Source of the DNA: CANDYO01 sp964627795
GTDB lineage: Bacteria; Pseudomonadota; Alphaproteobacteria; Rickettsiales; CANDYO01
Direction: 5' to 3'
Length of the DNA: 64,000 nucleotides
Assembly: GCA_964627795.1 (NCBI GenBank)
Contig: CAZVLF010000006.1
Location: forward strand, 62,001-126,000
The notes beneath the pieces are model-generated. The model worked only from the letters and a program-made list of their open reading frames with translations, ran no database searches and was not told where the DNA came from. The first letter of the stretch is position 1, and each line of letters starts with the position of its first letter. The translations under genes and the position numbers were made by a program. Positions 34,647 through 43,800 of the stretch are shown here, one piece after another.

Positions 34647-35798
34647 TTAGTTAATCATCATTTTAATTACCATTGAAATTGACAATCCATAAAAAACTAA
34701 AATTTTAAACCTTTTATAGCCTTTAAAACATATACTTAAAATTGTTAAAGCTATCAATCCAGGATATGAAACTTCTAAAACTGGAGCTAAGAATCTTGTT
34801 ATTCCTTGAAAATTTAGCAGTGAAACTAGAAATGCTACTGCAGTTACACCAAGTAAAATCATCCAAAATTTATCAGATTTTATAGATAAAGTTGTATAAA
34901 TATATCGACTATAAATATTGTTAAGAGCCACTGCTGTAGTAAGGCATGAAAGCAGCATTGCAACAACAATAAATAAGGTGGCATTTTCTCCTAGAACCTT
35001 ATTTGCTATAATTCCTAGCATCTTTTCAGGAGAAGCAAAATGCAGCGCATCAATGTAATGTGACCCTAAAAATACAAAACCTAAATATATAAGCCCAAGT
35101 AATGTTGCTCCAAATATACTTGATTTAATTGCTTCATATATAATTCTTTTATGCTTAGTTTCGCTTGGTAAGCTATTTTGAATTTGATTAAATACTAATG
35201 AAGAAAAGAAAAAAGCTGCAAATAAATCCATAGTTTGGTAGCCTGTAAGGAACCCTTCCCTAAAAGCTCTATTAGAGCCTATTTCTGGAACATCTGCCTT
35301 ACTAAAACCAGCCACAATTAAAATAATTAAAGCAACTAATAGAATAGGACTCATCCATTTACCTAAAATACTCATCATCACTTGATCTTTAATACAAAAG
35401 AAAAAAGTAATAACACAAAAAATAAAACTGAAAACTCCAAGTGACATTTCAGGAAAAATATATGTTACACTTCCATATGCCACTATAATGCATCTAGGTA
35501 CTACGGCAAATGAACCAAGTAAAGATAAAGTAAATAAAGGAATTAGAATTTTTGCTAAAGTCCCAGCTTCACCAAAAAATGAATTATAATCTCCTTTATG
35601 AATTTTAATTACAAATAAACCTAAAAAAGGCAATAATACACCGGTGATAAAGAGCCCTAAAAAACCAAGAAACCAGTTTGAACCAGTTAAATAACCTATT
35701 TGGATAGGAAACACTAAATTTCCAGACCCAAAGAACATTGCAAACAGCGCGAACCCATAAACTATTGTGGTTTTATATTGCTGCATAAAATTCTCCAT
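34647..35798 (-). CDS. brnQ: Branched-chain amino acid carrier (LIVCS family)
   Basis: Sodium- or proton-coupled importer of leucine, isoleucine and valine in the inner membrane. 383 residues with about eleven hydrophobic segments, shorter than the roughly 430 of many homologues. The start ALFAMFFGSGNLVFPIQIG carries the family signature, and the middle FFFSSLVFNQIQNSLP is typical. GGAGA lies 6 bases before the ATG. The upstream 430 bases hold a 40-codon leader peptide rich in Leu, Ile and Val and an overlapping terminator hairpin, suggesting attenuation control by branched-chain amino acids. Confidence 0.93.
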   Translation of the reverse strand: MENFMQQYKTTIVYGFALFAMFFGSGNLVFPIQIGYLTGSNWFLGFLGLFITGVLLPFLGLFVIKIHKGDYNSFFGEAGTLAKILIPLFTLSLLGSFAVVPRCIIVAYGSVTYIFPEMSLGVFSFIFCVITFFFCIKDQVMMSILGKWMSPILLVALIILIVAGFSKADVPEIGSNRAFREGFLTGYQTMDLFAAFFFSSLVFNQIQNSLPSETKHKRIIYEAIKSSIFGATLLGLIYLGFVFLGSHYIDALHFASPEKMLGIIANKVLGENATLFIVVAMLLSCLTTAVALNNIYSRYIYTTLSIKSDKFWMILLGVTAVAFLVSLLNFQGITRFLAPVLEVSYPGLIALTILSICFKGYKRFKILVFYGLSISMVIKMMIN

Positions 35799-35847
35799 TT
35801 GTTAAGAAAAGTTAAATTAAATTTAAGGTAAGTAGATAGATTGAGAG

Positions 35848-35873
35848 AAAAATTATGCGGCCGTATTGGCCAC
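35848..35873 (-). terminator. Candidate attenuator hairpin upstream of brnQ
   Basis: Read on the minus strand: GTGGCC, loop AATAC, GGCCGC (six pairs including one G-U; stem at 35868-35873 and 35857-35862), then ATAATTTTT. This is a GC-rich stem plus U-run inside a very AT-rich region, overlapping the 3' end of the leader peptide. ATTGG upstream (35888-35892) could pair with CCAAT of the stem and loop (35865-35869) as an alternative structure. Confidence 0.6.
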
Positions 35874-35975
35874 GACCAAAGGTAAAACCAATGTAAGAAT
35901 AATAACACCAACCTTATCACTAGTAAGCCCTAGTGAGGAAATATTATACTTGTGCTGAGTGCTAAAAGTTTCCAT
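35853..35975 (-). CDS. Candidate leader peptide of brnQ (40 residues)
   Basis: A short frame that is easy to miss: METFSTQHKYN at the start, KVGVIILTLVLPLVVANTAA at the end, then TAA. Eleven of the fifteen residues 22-36 are Val, Ile or Leu. The last codons (GTC GTG GCC ... ACG GCC GCA) are GC-rich, unlike local codon use. They form the stem of a terminator hairpin that overlaps the stop codon, and brnQ starts 54 bases later. This is the layout of leader peptides in attenuated branched-chain amino acid operons. The ribosome site is weak. The alternative is a one-helix small membrane protein. Confidence 0.6.
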   Translation of the reverse strand: METFSTQHKYNISSLGLTSDKVGVIILTLVLPLVVANTAA

Positions 35976-36001
35976 AATTTCAATAAATAATTACATGTTA
36001 T

Positions 36002-36030
36002 AATATAGCAACATTTGCAAATAATTACAA
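36002..36030 (-). promoter_or_regulatory. Candidate promoter of the leader-brnQ transcript
   Basis: On the minus strand: TTGTAA (36025-36030), a 17-base spacer, and TATATT (36002-36007). It lies about 27 bases before the leader peptide ATG, so the leader would be transcribed with almost no untranslated sequence in front. The remaining sequence up to 36226 is AT-rich; I see no further gene in it. Confidence 0.45.
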
Positions 36031-36226
36031 TATATTAAATTTTAATTTATATTTAAATATCAAATGGTTACAAATATTATGGTTGATATATAATTTAGCT
36101 ATAAATAACAGTGCTTGCCACCACAAAATAAAAAACAAAGTAGCTTGCCTAAACTATTTTTGGTTGATTTATCTCACCATATCCATAAAATGTTATTGCC
36201 TTAAAAAATATATGGGAAATTAAATA

Positions 36227-37486
36227 ATGAGAAAGATATTGATTTCAAGCATGATTGGTAATGCTTTAGAATGGTATGATTTTGTTCTTTATGTTCAATT
36301 CTCCGCAATAATTGGAAAATTATTTTTCCCTTGTGATGATCCTTTTTCTTCTTTATTAGCAACTTTTGGCGTTTTTGCTGTGGGATTTGTCATGCGTCCT
36401 ATTGGGGGAATATTATTTGGTTTATTAGGCGATAAATTTGGAAGAAAATCAGCTTTAGTATTTTCAATCTTAATGATGGCAATACCCACCGCAATGATAG
36501 GATTTATTCCATCATATGAAACAATTGGAATCCTTGCACCTATATCCTTAACTTTAATTAGGTTACTCCAGGGCCTTGCTTTAGGAGGAGGATTTAGCGG
36601 ATGCATGGCTTTTATTGTAGAACATGCACCAGATAATCAAAGAGGATTAATAGGCAGCAGTTCAATGTTTAGTTTGGGAGCAGGAGTTTTTCTTGGGATA
36701 GTTGTTTCTTTAACTTTTTCAACTTACATTCCTGAAAAAGAGTTTTTGCAATGGGGATGGAGAATTCCATTTATCATCAGCCTTGCTGTAGGTATGGTTG
36801 CATTTTACATTAAAAATAATATAAGTGAAAGCCCGGTTTATTTAAAAGCCAAAGAACATGGAAATATTTCAAAGGCTCCAATTTCAGAAGTTTTTAAGTT
36901 TCATCTTAAAGATCTATTGATTGCAATAGCGATCTATATAACCGTTACATTACCTTTTTATAGCTTCACGGCATTCTTTTCAACTTATCTTCAACATCAT
37001 GCAAACATGAAGCTACATGATACTTTAGTAATAAATGGCATTGCCATGATCTTTTTCATGGCTATCATCCCAATTACAGCTTATTTATCTGATAAATATG
37101 GTCGCAAACCTGTTTTAATAGTAACTGCAATCCTAATTGGTATCGTTACTTTACCAACATTTGTTTTATTATTACAAGGAGGCTATAAATATCCTTTAGC
37201 TGCTCAAATTATATTTGGCCTAGCTTTAGGTGCTTATATGGGGCCTGTTGCAGCTACTTTAGTAGAATTATTCCCCACTAATATAAGATTCACTGGGCTT
37301 GCTTTATCATATAATATAAGTGCCGCAATGTTTGGCGGAACTGCTCCTTTTGTATATCTAAACTTAATAAAATATACTGGATCAGTATATTCTCCTATAT
37401 TTTATATACTAACTTTTGTGATCTTAACTTTATATGCTTTATCTCATTATAAGGATTCTTATAAGAATATTTTAGCTGAGAAGTAA
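36227..37486 (+). CDS. Major facilitator, metabolite:H+ symporter (ProP-like)
   Basis: 419 residues, twelve membrane helices. The N-terminus GNALEWYDFVLYVQFSAIIG is the classic start of the MHS subfamily, and the loop GDKFGRKSALVFSILMMAIP between helices 2 and 3 is the MFS signature. Members carry proline, betaine, citrate or shikimate; Rickettsiales have many ProP paralogues. The substrate cannot be told from sequence. GGGA lies about 10 bases before the ATG. Monocistronic, convergent with the 37507 gene. Confidence 0.9.
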   Translation: MRKILISSMIGNALEWYDFVLYVQFSAIIGKLFFPCDDPFSSLLATFGVFAVGFVMRPIGGILFGLLGDKFGRKSALVFSILMMAIPTAMIGFIPSYETIGILAPISLTLIRLLQGLALGGGFSGCMAFIVEHAPDNQRGLIGSSSMFSLGAGVFLGIVVSLTFSTYIPEKEFLQWGWRIPFIISLAVGMVAFYIKNNISESPVYLKAKEHGNISKAPISEVFKFHLKDLLIAIAIYITVTLPFYSFTAFFSTYLQHHANMKLHDTLVINGIAMIFFMAIIPITAYLSDKYGRKPVLIVTAILIGIVTLPTFVLLLQGGYKYPLAAQIIFGLALGAYMGPVAATLVELFPTNIRFTGLALSYNISAAMFGGTAPFVYLNLIKYTGSVYSPIFYILTFVILTLYALSHYKDSYKNILAEK

Positions 37487-37506
37487 ATTAGAAGTAATAA
37501 TAATTC

Positions 37507-37788
37507 TTATTGCGCTCTTGGAACACTTTCTCGACTTGAAGCAGATTTATTTATTGAAAAATCAGCCTGTTTAGCCATTAATGCCTTTTTATTTACTTCA
37601 TGAATATAAGTCATTCCATTATCCATCATCTTCTTTCCAGCCCTTGTTATCTCTTGCTGTAAACCTTTAGGCATATTGCCAACTTTCTCAGCAATATCAT
37701 TAAGAAATTTCCAGGACAACTCTTCAAGTTCAGCCTTAGTAAGTTTACGCGCTACAGGTGATGATTGCTTTAAGGAAGAATCACTCAT
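37507..37788 (-). CDS. Small hypothetical protein
   Basis: 93 residues, not recognised. Mostly helical and charged (LTKAELEELSWKFLNDIAEK, then ITRAGKKMMDNGMTYIHEVN), with a polar C-terminus. There is no signal peptide or membrane segment. AAGGA is about 8 bases before the ATG. It lies 73 bases downstream of the CinA-like gene on the same strand and may be co-transcribed. Its composition resembles a small cytosolic adaptor or nucleoid-type protein, but nothing diagnostic is seen. Confidence 0.6.
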   Translation of the reverse strand: MSDSSLKQSSPVARKLTKAELEELSWKFLNDIAEKVGNMPKGLQQEITRAGKKMMDNGMTYIHEVNKKALMAKQADFSINKSASSRESVPRAQ

Positions 37789-37861
37789 AATAAATCCTTT
37801 TTATTATATTCTTTTATATAAAATTCTACATTATAAAGGTTAATTTAAAGTTAACAACACA

Positions 37862-38596
37862 CTAACAAGAAAGCTTATTTATAATTTGTTTTAATTCATC
37901 CATGGCTTTATCAAGCTTAACACTATCATTACCTCTTAAAGATAATGTTGTTCCCCATTTTCCTTTATCGTCTTTAAATGGATAGCTTCCCATTTCTATA
38001 GATGAATATTTCTTCTGTAATCTGCTAAAATCAGCTGCTAAAGCACCTTCTTCTATATAAACATCAATTGTTTTAGCTAAAATTGGTATCGCTTCTTTAA
38101 AATATTTTTTTGCCTCTTCAAACATAGCTTGCATTATGAAGGGAACCCCTGCCATTACAAACACATTTTCTATTTTAAAACCTGGAGCGCCTGTTTCACG
38201 ATTAAATAAAGCAACTGAAGATTTAGGCATGTAAGCCATTTTTAAATAACTATCTTTAAATTCACTTTTTATATTTTTTACATAATTTTTTAGTAACTTG
38301 ATTGCTTCGGGATGAAGTATATATTCATCTTCAAAAGCTTTAGCAATTGATTCTGCTGTAATATCATCATGAGTTGGCCCAATGCCACCAGTAGTAAAAA
38401 CATAGTTATATTGTTTTCTTAAATCATTTACAACTTTTATTATATCCTCTTCAACATCTGGTATTATTCTCACTTCTTTGAGAGCAATTCCATAAAGAGC
38501 TAATTCTTTGGCTATATACTGAATGTTTAAATCTTGGGTTTTTCCTGACAGAATCTCATTTCCAATGATAATAATAGAAGCAGTTTCTGATTGCAT
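37862..38596 (-). CDS. CinA-like molybdopterin-binding domain protein
   Basis: 244 residues, corresponding to the N-terminal MoCF-binding (COG1058) domain of CinA without the C-terminal nicotinamide-nucleotide amidase domain. Visible are IIIIGNEILSGKTQDLNIQY and the signature VFTTGGIGPTHDDITAESIA. Stand-alone forms are common in alphaproteobacteria. COG1058 domains of this kind have been reported as ADP-ribose pyrophosphatases in some proteins, so a nucleotide housekeeping role is possible. Divergent from map, with 51 bases between start codons. Confidence 0.88.
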   Translation of the reverse strand: MQSETASIIIIGNEILSGKTQDLNIQYIAKELALYGIALKEVRIIPDVEEDIIKVVNDLRKQYNYVFTTGGIGPTHDDITAESIAKAFEDEYILHPEAIKLLKNYVKNIKSEFKDSYLKMAYMPKSSVALFNRETGAPGFKIENVFVMAGVPFIMQAMFEEAKKYFKEAIPILAKTIDVYIEEGALAADFSRLQKKYSSIEMGSYPFKDDKGKWGTTLSLRGNDSVKLDKAMDELKQIINKLSC

Positions 38597-38647
38597 TTTA
38601 ACCCACTTATGTTAGATTCATTAGATACAAAAAGAGCTTAGTACAAA

Positions 38648-39436
38648 ATGGTAAATATCACAATACATAAACCTGAAGATTTTGAAAAAATGCGTGTTAG
38701 TGGCAAACTTGCTGCAAGCGTATTAGATTTTATTACTGATTACGTTAAACCTGGTGTAACTACTTTAGAACTTAATGATTTATGCCATGATATGATTATA
38801 AAAAATGGTGCTATCCCTGCTCCTCTTGGTTATAGAGGTTATCCAAAATCAATTTGCACATCAATTAATCATGTAATTTGTCATGGAATTCCAGATGAAA
38901 AAAAACTTAAAGATGGCGATATTATTAATATTGATGTTACCGTAATTGTTGATGGATGGCATGGAGATACAAGTAGAATGTATTATGTTGGAAAACCATC
39001 AATAAAAGCTAAAAGGTTAGTTGAAGTAACTTATGAATCAATGATGCTAGGAATTTCCCAAGTTAAGCCCGGTGCAAATATCAATAATATAGGTACTGCT
39101 ATTGAAAATTATATTAAAAAATTTGGTTACTCATCTGTTAGAGATTATTGTGGCCATGGAATTGGAAGAATATTTCACACTGAACCAAGCATAACTCACT
39201 TTCATGACCCTAACCAAAAACTTATTCTTGAACCAGGAATGTTTTTCACAGTAGAGCCAATGATTAATGCTGGCACACACGAAACCAAGCTTAACCCTAT
39301 TGATGGATGGACGGTAACTACTAGAGACCGAGAACTTTCAGCTCAATTTGAGCATACAGTTGCAGTAACAGAAACAGGCTATGAAATTTTCACCCTTTCG
39401 TCAAAGGGATATACTAAACCACCATATAATTTATAA
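38648..39436 (+). CDS. map: Methionine aminopeptidase type I
   Basis: Removes the initiator methionine from new proteins; essential, metal-dependent. 262 residues. The five metal ligands are recognisable: Asp in INIDVTVIVDGWHGDTS (two), His in DYCGHGIGRIFHTEP, Glu in FFTVEPMINAG, and Glu in QFEHTVAVTETG. The length is normal for the bacterial enzyme. The ATG follows a short AT-rich leader; divergent from the CinA-like gene. The GapR-like gene follows after 10 bases. Confidence 0.97.
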   Translation: MVNITIHKPEDFEKMRVSGKLAASVLDFITDYVKPGVTTLELNDLCHDMIIKNGAIPAPLGYRGYPKSICTSINHVICHGIPDEKKLKDGDIINIDVTVIVDGWHGDTSRMYYVGKPSIKAKRLVEVTYESMMLGISQVKPGANINNIGTAIENYIKKFGYSSVRDYCGHGIGRIFHTEPSITHFHDPNQKLILEPGMFFTVEPMINAGTHETKLNPIDGWTVTTRDRELSAQFEHTVAVTETGYEIFTLSSKGYTKPPYNL

Positions 39437-39446
39437 GGAACTAGAG

Positions 39447-39695
39447 ATGACAGATGTAATAGATAATACAGCAAAAGAGTATTTACAGCAATTTATGGCA
39501 AGAATTGAACGTCTTGAAGATGATAAAAAAAATTTGCTTGAAGATATAAAAGAAGTATATGCTGAAGCAAAAGCTCAAGGTTTTGACACTAAAGTTTTAA
39601 AACAAATTGTTAGAATAAGAAAAATTGATCGTGCTAAACTAGAAGAACATGAAGAACTTTTAGATCTTTATAAACACGCTCTTGGAATGATCTAA
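39447..39695 (+). CDS. gapR: GapR-like DNA-binding protein (DUF2312)
   Basis: 82 residues from the ATG at 39447 (MTDVIDNTAKEYLQQFMARI), preceded by AAGGAACTAGAG. A longer frame from 39381 only overlaps map. The sequence RIERLEDDKKNLLEDIKEVY and AEAKAQGFDTKVLKQIVRIR is the hallmark of DUF2312. In Caulobacter GapR tracks overtwisted DNA ahead of polymerases and helps topoisomerases. Lies between map and ruvA, 2 bases before ruvA, so one transcript is likely. Confidence 0.93.
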   Translation: MTDVIDNTAKEYLQQFMARIERLEDDKKNLLEDIKEVYAEAKAQGFDTKVLKQIVRIRKIDRAKLEEHEELLDLYKHALGMI

Positions 39696-39697
39696 AT

Positions 39698-40306
39698 ATG
39701 ATTGGTAAACTAAAAGGAATAATTGATAGCATTTCTGAAGATCATTTACTCCTTGATGTTAACGGAGTTGGTTACATTATTTACTGCTCAAGCAAAACTC
39801 TTTCTAATATTGGCACAGTTAAAGAATCATGCTCTTTATTAACTCATATGCAGGTAAGAGAAGATGATATAAGCCTTTATGGGTTTAAAAACTCAGAAGA
39901 AAAAGAATGGTTTAATAACTTAATTACCGTTCAAGGAATTGGAGCAAAGCTCGCATTAACTATATTATCTATGTTAACTCCGAAGGAATTAGCTCACTCA
40001 ATAGTGAATCGCTCTAAAGAAGATTTCAAACATATATCAGGCGTAGGCCCCAAACTTGCAGAAAGAATTTTCACCGAACTTAGTAAAAAAGCTAACCTAT
40101 TTTATAGCTCTATTCCTCTTCCTAATAATGCCTCATCCTTCAAAGACTCGAATGATTCAATTAATGATGCTCTAATTGCTTTAACTAACTTAGGTTACAG
40201 TCGCATGGATGCTTTTAACATATGTAAAAACATAGGTAAAAATAACCCAAATATCAGTTTGAATGATTTGATACGCCAAGCATTAAAAGAACTTTCTTCT
40301 ATATAA
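39698..40306 (+). CDS. ruvA: Holliday junction branch migration protein RuvA
   Basis: Binds Holliday junctions as a tetramer and loads the RuvB motor. 202 residues. N-terminal OB domain (MIGKLKGIIDSISEDHLLLD), helix-hairpin-helix pairs (LITVQGIGAKLALTILSML and FKHISGVGPKLAERIFTEL), and a C-terminal RuvB-contact domain (SINDALIALTNLGYSRMDAF). Intact. ruvB is not adjacent: the following sequence is a gene remnant and then the LRR gene. Confidence 0.97.
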   Translation: MIGKLKGIIDSISEDHLLLDVNGVGYIIYCSSKTLSNIGTVKESCSLLTHMQVREDDISLYGFKNSEEKEWFNNLITVQGIGAKLALTILSMLTPKELAHSIVNRSKEDFKHISGVGPKLAERIFTELSKKANLFYSSIPLPNNASSFKDSNDSINDALIALTNLGYSRMDAFNICKNIGKNNPNISLNDLIRQALKELSSI

Positions 40307-40358
40307 TAGAGATAAATTAAACTTTAAAATTCAAGTATAAATCTAGATAAAATTACAA

Positions 40359-40653
40359 ATGACCGTAAAAAATAATAATAACAATAAAAAGAAAATTGGT
40401 GTTGGGGTATATTATTTTTTGCCCCTCCTGGCTGGTTGACCAAAGAAAAACTCTCTATATATCAGTTTATTGGTTAGCAGGAATCATTAGAACTACAGCT
40501 AATGTTAAATTAAAGAAAAACGATATTAATCTTCATTTTGATATATATTATCTTTTGTTTTTAAATTTATACATTCACGAGCAATTCTTTGGTTATCAAA
40601 CTAATGATTATAAAAATCCAATTCTTGGTGCTACTGAAACTTACAATCAATAA
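40359..40653 (+). pseudogene. Gene remnant sharing its 3' end with the LRR gene
   Basis: An ATG at 40359 opens a short asparagine- and lysine-rich frame that stops after 26 codons. An overlapping frame (40396-40653, 85 codons) follows and ends IHEQFFGYQTNDYKNPILG plus eight residues. Those 19 residues, and 59 bases of DNA, are identical to the C-terminus of the LRR protein. The rest matches nothing I recognise. I read this as the leftover of a paralogue or of a recombination that copied the LRR gene end. A functional small protein is less likely. Confidence 0.55.
40572..40630 (+). repeat. 59-bp direct repeat, left copy
   Basis: Identical over 59 bases to 44265-44323. Both encode HEQFFGYQTNDYKNPILG in frame. 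The two copies bracket the whole LRR gene, 3.7 kb apart, so recombination between them would delete it. Confidence 0.95.
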
Positions 40654-40823
40654 TTTAATATTAATTAATAAAAAAGATTGACGGATATTTAATTTAGTAT
40701 AAGATTAATATCTTAATAATATATTTATGTTTTTAGGTTAGGTTTTAATAGTTGTAAAAGCTATGTTTTCATAGCTTAATGTATACACCAAATATAAATT
40801 TTTTGAAAATAAGAGTGTTAAAG

Positions 40824-43800
40824 ATGAAATTAGATAGAAAAGGACGTTTAAGAGATAAAGGAGTAAAAGCACTTGCAAAGTCTTTAAAAGAAAACAAAAG
40901 CATTACTTCTATTGATTTATCTGGCAATGGAATTAGAAGTGCAGGAGTAATAGAAATCGCAGAGGCTTTAAAAGAAAACCAAAGCATTACTTCTATTGAT
41001 TTATCTTCCAGCAGAATTTTACCTTCAGGAGTAATAGCACTTGCTGCGACTTTAAAGAAAAACAAAAGCATTACTTCTATTAACTTATCTGAAAACCACA
41101 TTACAAATTCAGGAGTAATAGCACTTGCAGAAGCTTTAAAAGAAAACCAGAGTATTACTTCTATTAAATTAAAAGATATGCTTATTAGCTCTGAAGGCAC
41201 AATAGTACTTGCAGAGGCTTTAAAAGAAAACAAAAGCATTACTTCTATTGATTTATCTGGTAACCTATTTAGAGACGAAGGCACAATAGCAATTGCAGAG
41301 GCTTTAAAAGAAAACCAGAGTATTACTTCTATTAACTTATCTGAAAACCAAATTAGAAATGAAGGAGCAAGAGCAATTGCAGAGGCTTTAAAAGAGAACA
41401 AAAGCATTACTTCTGTTAACTTAGCTAAAATCGAGTTTATTATGCCTGAAGTACTAATAGCACTTGTAGAAGCTTTACAAGAAAACAAAAGCATTACTTC
41501 TGTTAACTTAGCTAAAATGCAACTTTTTGTACGTGAACAACTAATAGCAATTGCAAGGGCTTTAGAAAGCCAGAGCATTACTTCTATTGATTTATCTGGC
41601 AATCGAATTGGAGATGCAGAGGCAAAAGCAATTGCAGAGGCTTTAAAAGAAAACAAAAGCATTACTTCTATTGATTTATCTGGCAATCGAATTGGAACTG
41701 AAGGAGCAATAGCAATTGCAGAGGCTTTAAAAGAAAACCAAAGCATTACTTCTATTAACTTATCTGAAAACCAAATTGGAACTGAAGGAGCAATAGCAAT
41801 TGCAGAGGCTTTAAAAGAAAACAAAAGCATTACTTCTATTAATTTATCTGACAATGGAATTGGAGCTGAAGGAGCAAGAGCACTTGCAGAGGCTTTAAAA
41901 GAAAACAAAAGCATTACTTCTATTAACTTATCTCANNNNNNNNNNNNNNNNNNNNNNNNNNNNNNNNNNNNNNNNNNNNNNNNNNNNNNNNNNNNNNNNN
42001 NNNNNNNNNNNNNNNNNNNNNNNNNNNNNNNNNNNAACCCAAATTGGAGCTGAAGGAGCAAGAGCACTTGCAGAGGCTTTAAAAGAAAACCAAAGCATTA
42101 CTTCTATTAACTTATCTCAAACCCAAATTGGAGCTGAAGGAGCAAGAGCACTTGCAGAGGCTTTAAAAGAAAACAAAAGTATTACTTCTATTAACTTATC
42201 TCAAACCCGAATTGGAGCTGAAGGAGCAAGAGCAATTGCAGAGGCTTTAAAAGAAAACAAAAGTATTACTTCTATTAATTTATTTCTCAACGAAATTGGA
42301 GCTGAAGGAGCAATAACAATTGCAGAGGCTTTAAAAGAAAACAAAATCATTACTTCTATTGATTTATCTTACAATGGAATTAGAACTGAGGGAGCAAGAG
42401 CTATTGCTAAGGCTTTAAAAGAAAACCAAAGCATTACTTCTATTGATTTATCTAACAACAGCATTGGAGATGCAAGAGCAAAAGAAATTGCAGAGGCTTT
42501 GAAAGAAAACCAGAGCATTACTTCTATTTATTTAACTTACAACAGCATTGGAGATGCAGGCGCAAAAGAAATTGCAGAGGCTTTGAAAGAAAACCAGAGC
42601 ATTACTTCTATTGCCTTAACTGACAACAAAATTGGAGCTGATGGAGTAATGGCAATTACTTATGCTTTACAAACAAACTATGCTATTACTAAATTAAAGT
42701 ATACTTTTCCCTCTAAAGAAGAAGATAAATTATCTCGTCTAAATGATGGTATCCCTGATATTTATGAATTATTAACTCGAAATAGGGGTATTTTAGAAGA
42801 ATCTATAAGAATAACTCATACTCAAAAATTTGAAGATAATTTAAATATTCAACAAAGAATCAGCTTATTTGCTAACATTGATAGAATAGAGTTTGAAGAT
42901 ATCCCCCTATTTCTTAGAGAGAAAATTCATAGGTTTTTTTCATTTCAAAGCTTAAGGTTCTTGAAACAAATGCCCTATATTTTTAAGAAGAAAGGTTGTT
43001 TTAAAGATAAAAAGGGTAATTATGATGGAATACATAGAAATATTGATAATAATATACTGGCGCGTATTGGCAGCTATTTAACCGCTTCTGACATAAGAAA
43101 TTTTAATAAAGCGACTGCATTAGGTTATTTTTTAAGATACATAAAAAGGGTTACAACAGAAGCATATGAAGGTTTATCTATGCTTGAATCAATTTCTTGT
43201 AAGAAGCACTTATCTTCTGCTTTTTACAGTCTCAATACAATTAAATTTATTGCAACAGCATTAAATAATCAGTTAAGATTTGAAGATATAATAGATAATT
43301 TACCATATCTAGAGTTAGCAGCGCAAGACGTAGAGACTGAAAATAGCAGTATTCCAAGAGAAAAAGAATATTTTGAGGAAGATAGCAATTTAGAACATGT
43401 ATCTAGAACTATGTTGCTTAATCAATCAGAAGAAAACACATTTACTCGGCAACTAAGCTCAAAGCCAAACTATCAAATCCTGATTGGAACAGAAACCGCA
43501 GCAGCTGAAGAACCAAAAAGTAATCACATGGATGTTTTTTACTTTCAAACAAAAACAACATACGACAATAGCATTTTAAACATACCTGAGGTTAAAGAAT
43601 TGCTCTTTAGTGCAGCAGCTGAAGGTAATGATAAATTAGATGGAATCTTTGATTTATTACAAGATCAAGAAGTAACTACATGTCTTGTTGATGCAGTAAG
43701 AGAAAGGGGAGCCAAAGAAACTCTCAAAATTTTCTTTGAACCGGTAAATACTAAAACATCAGAAAATCTACTATTAGAAAATGCAAAAGATATTTCTACT

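Noticed and set aside
40769..41914. 381-codon open frame on the minus strand opposite the LRR array
   Set aside because: It is the antisense shadow of the repeat. Its own repeats (MLLFSFKASA...) simply mirror the LRR codons, it lacks a ribosome site, and the plus strand has clear LRR periodicity.
42036..42053. Apparent C-terminus NPNWS of the LRR protein
   Set aside because: Out-of-frame reading after 100 N. The right frame continues LRR units to 44334.
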